Shown in pieces: positions 5,187 to 5,527 of a stretch of DNA of 5,527 nt. Origin of the DNA: Candidatus Dormiibacterota bacterium (GTDB taxonomy: Bacteria > Chloroflexota > Dormibacteria > Aeolococcales > Aeolococcaceae); contig PLXL01000108.1 of the NCBI GenBank assembly GCA_003153215.1, positions 1,278-6,804 on the forward strand. Direction: 5' to 3'. The position numbers were made by a program, and so were the translations under genes. Numbering within the stretch: the first letter of the stretch is position 1; the number at the start of each line of letters is the position of its first letter. A model generated the notes under the pieces. The model did no database searches and had not been told where the DNA came from. It saw nothing but the letters and a program-made list of their open reading frames with translations.

Positions 5187-5527
5187 ATGCCCTCCACCGC
5201 CAGCCGGTCGCCCTGGCCTCTCGTCGGTCGGCACGAGGAACTGGCCCTGCTCGCTCGGGAGTTGGAGCGTCCGGCCTCGTGCGGCGTCATCATCGCGGGC
5301 GCTCCCGGGGTTGGCAAGACCCGGCTCCGCGGCGAGGCGCTCGCCCGGCTGCGCCGGGATGGTTGGCTCGTTCGCGAGGTGACCGCCACGGAGGCGGCGG
5401 CGACCATCCCCTTCGGTCCCCTGGCGCCGCTCCTCCCTGAGGCGCTCTCCATGAGCCCGCTCGACGTCCTCCGGCACAGCGTTCGCGAGCTCCGGCAAGA
5501 GCGCGGGAACGGCCGGCTGGTGGTCTC
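5187..5527 (+). CDS. LAL/MalT-like AAA-type transcriptional regulator (LuxR family), N-terminal 113 residues, cut by window edge
   Basis: The N-terminus of a large ATPase-type regulator. It opens with WPLVGRHEELALLARELE (10-27), then strand and Walker A IIAGAPGVGKTRL (35-47), then ATEAAATIPFGPLAPLLP (67-84), which is the typical early signature of LAL-family (large ATP-binding LuxR) proteins. The window ends at GRLVV (109-113), the strand that should lead into Walker B. Full proteins are about 850-950 residues with a C-terminal LuxR helix-turn-helix, which is not visible here, so the DNA-binding role is inferred from the N-terminal family match. The ATG at 5187 is the only good start; no Shine-Dalgarno lies before it, so it may be nearly leaderless. 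Regulatory target unknown; a related AAA signalling protein without the helix-turn-helix is the main alternative. Confidence 0.85.
   Translation, partial: MPSTASRSPWPLVGRHEELALLARELERPASCGVIIAGAPGVGKTRLRGEALARLRRDGWLVREVTATEAAATIPFGPLAPLLPEALSMSPLDVLRHSVRELRQERGNGRLVV

Noticed and set aside
4193..5452. A 419-codon minus-strand open frame opposite the TPR gene and the regulator
   Set aside because: No domain or motif, spans two recognisable plus-strand genes and the gap between them, so it is a shadow of their codon bias.

Overview
This is a high-GC bacterial chromosome segment (by eye about two thirds G+C or more, with G/C-rich third codon positions). It carries seven protein genes packed tightly, two of them cut by the window edges. 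The mix of genes is a Ski2-like helicase, a DUF503 protein, a Soj-type ParA without ParB, a TPR protein of a kind I associate with Chloroflexota/Dormibacterota-like genomes, and a large-ATPase LuxR-family regulator. It suggests a high-GC Terrabacteria lineage (Chloroflexota, Dormibacterota or Actinomycetota). This placement is inference from gene content only. No RNA genes, insertion sequences, CRISPR arrays or origin were seen.

Left block, minus strand, read from 2862 down to 1: a 95-aa DUF503 (YlxP-like) protein, a 14-TM DHA2-type MFS exporter whose GTG start overlaps the DUF503 stop by 4 bases (GTGA), and 14 bases later a Ski2-like DExH helicase that runs off the left edge. The first pair is tightly coupled and the helicase has its own Shine-Dalgarno sequence, so this looks like one operon. 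The 130-base gap upstream of it (2863-2992) contains no gene. It has a G-rich imperfect direct repeat, a C-rich transcript that could favour Rho termination, and a possible hairpin against the DUF503 start codon.

Middle block, minus strand, 4110 down to 2993: a ParA/Soj-family ATPase, then a 94-aa protein of unknown family whose ATG overlaps the ParA stop by one base (TGATG). The small protein has a basic N-terminus, a proline-rich linker and a helical C-terminal module. This layout would fit an orphan ParA with a dedicated partner that positions some cargo.

Right block, plus strand: divergent from parA across a 145-base region is a 291-aa protein with TPR helices, a beta-rich middle that resembles a HIRAN-type fold by pattern, and a very acidic tail. 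The intergenic region holds a near-palindromic TATCATA that can serve as -10 element on both strands, so the TPR gene and the ParA pair may share a promoter core. After a 55-base gap the N-terminus of a LAL/MalT-like AAA-type LuxR regulator starts at 5187 and leaves the window just where Walker B should begin.

The most interesting candidate for an undescribed system is the ParA plus 94-aa partner, with the divergent TPR/acidic-tail protein as possible third component or cargo link.
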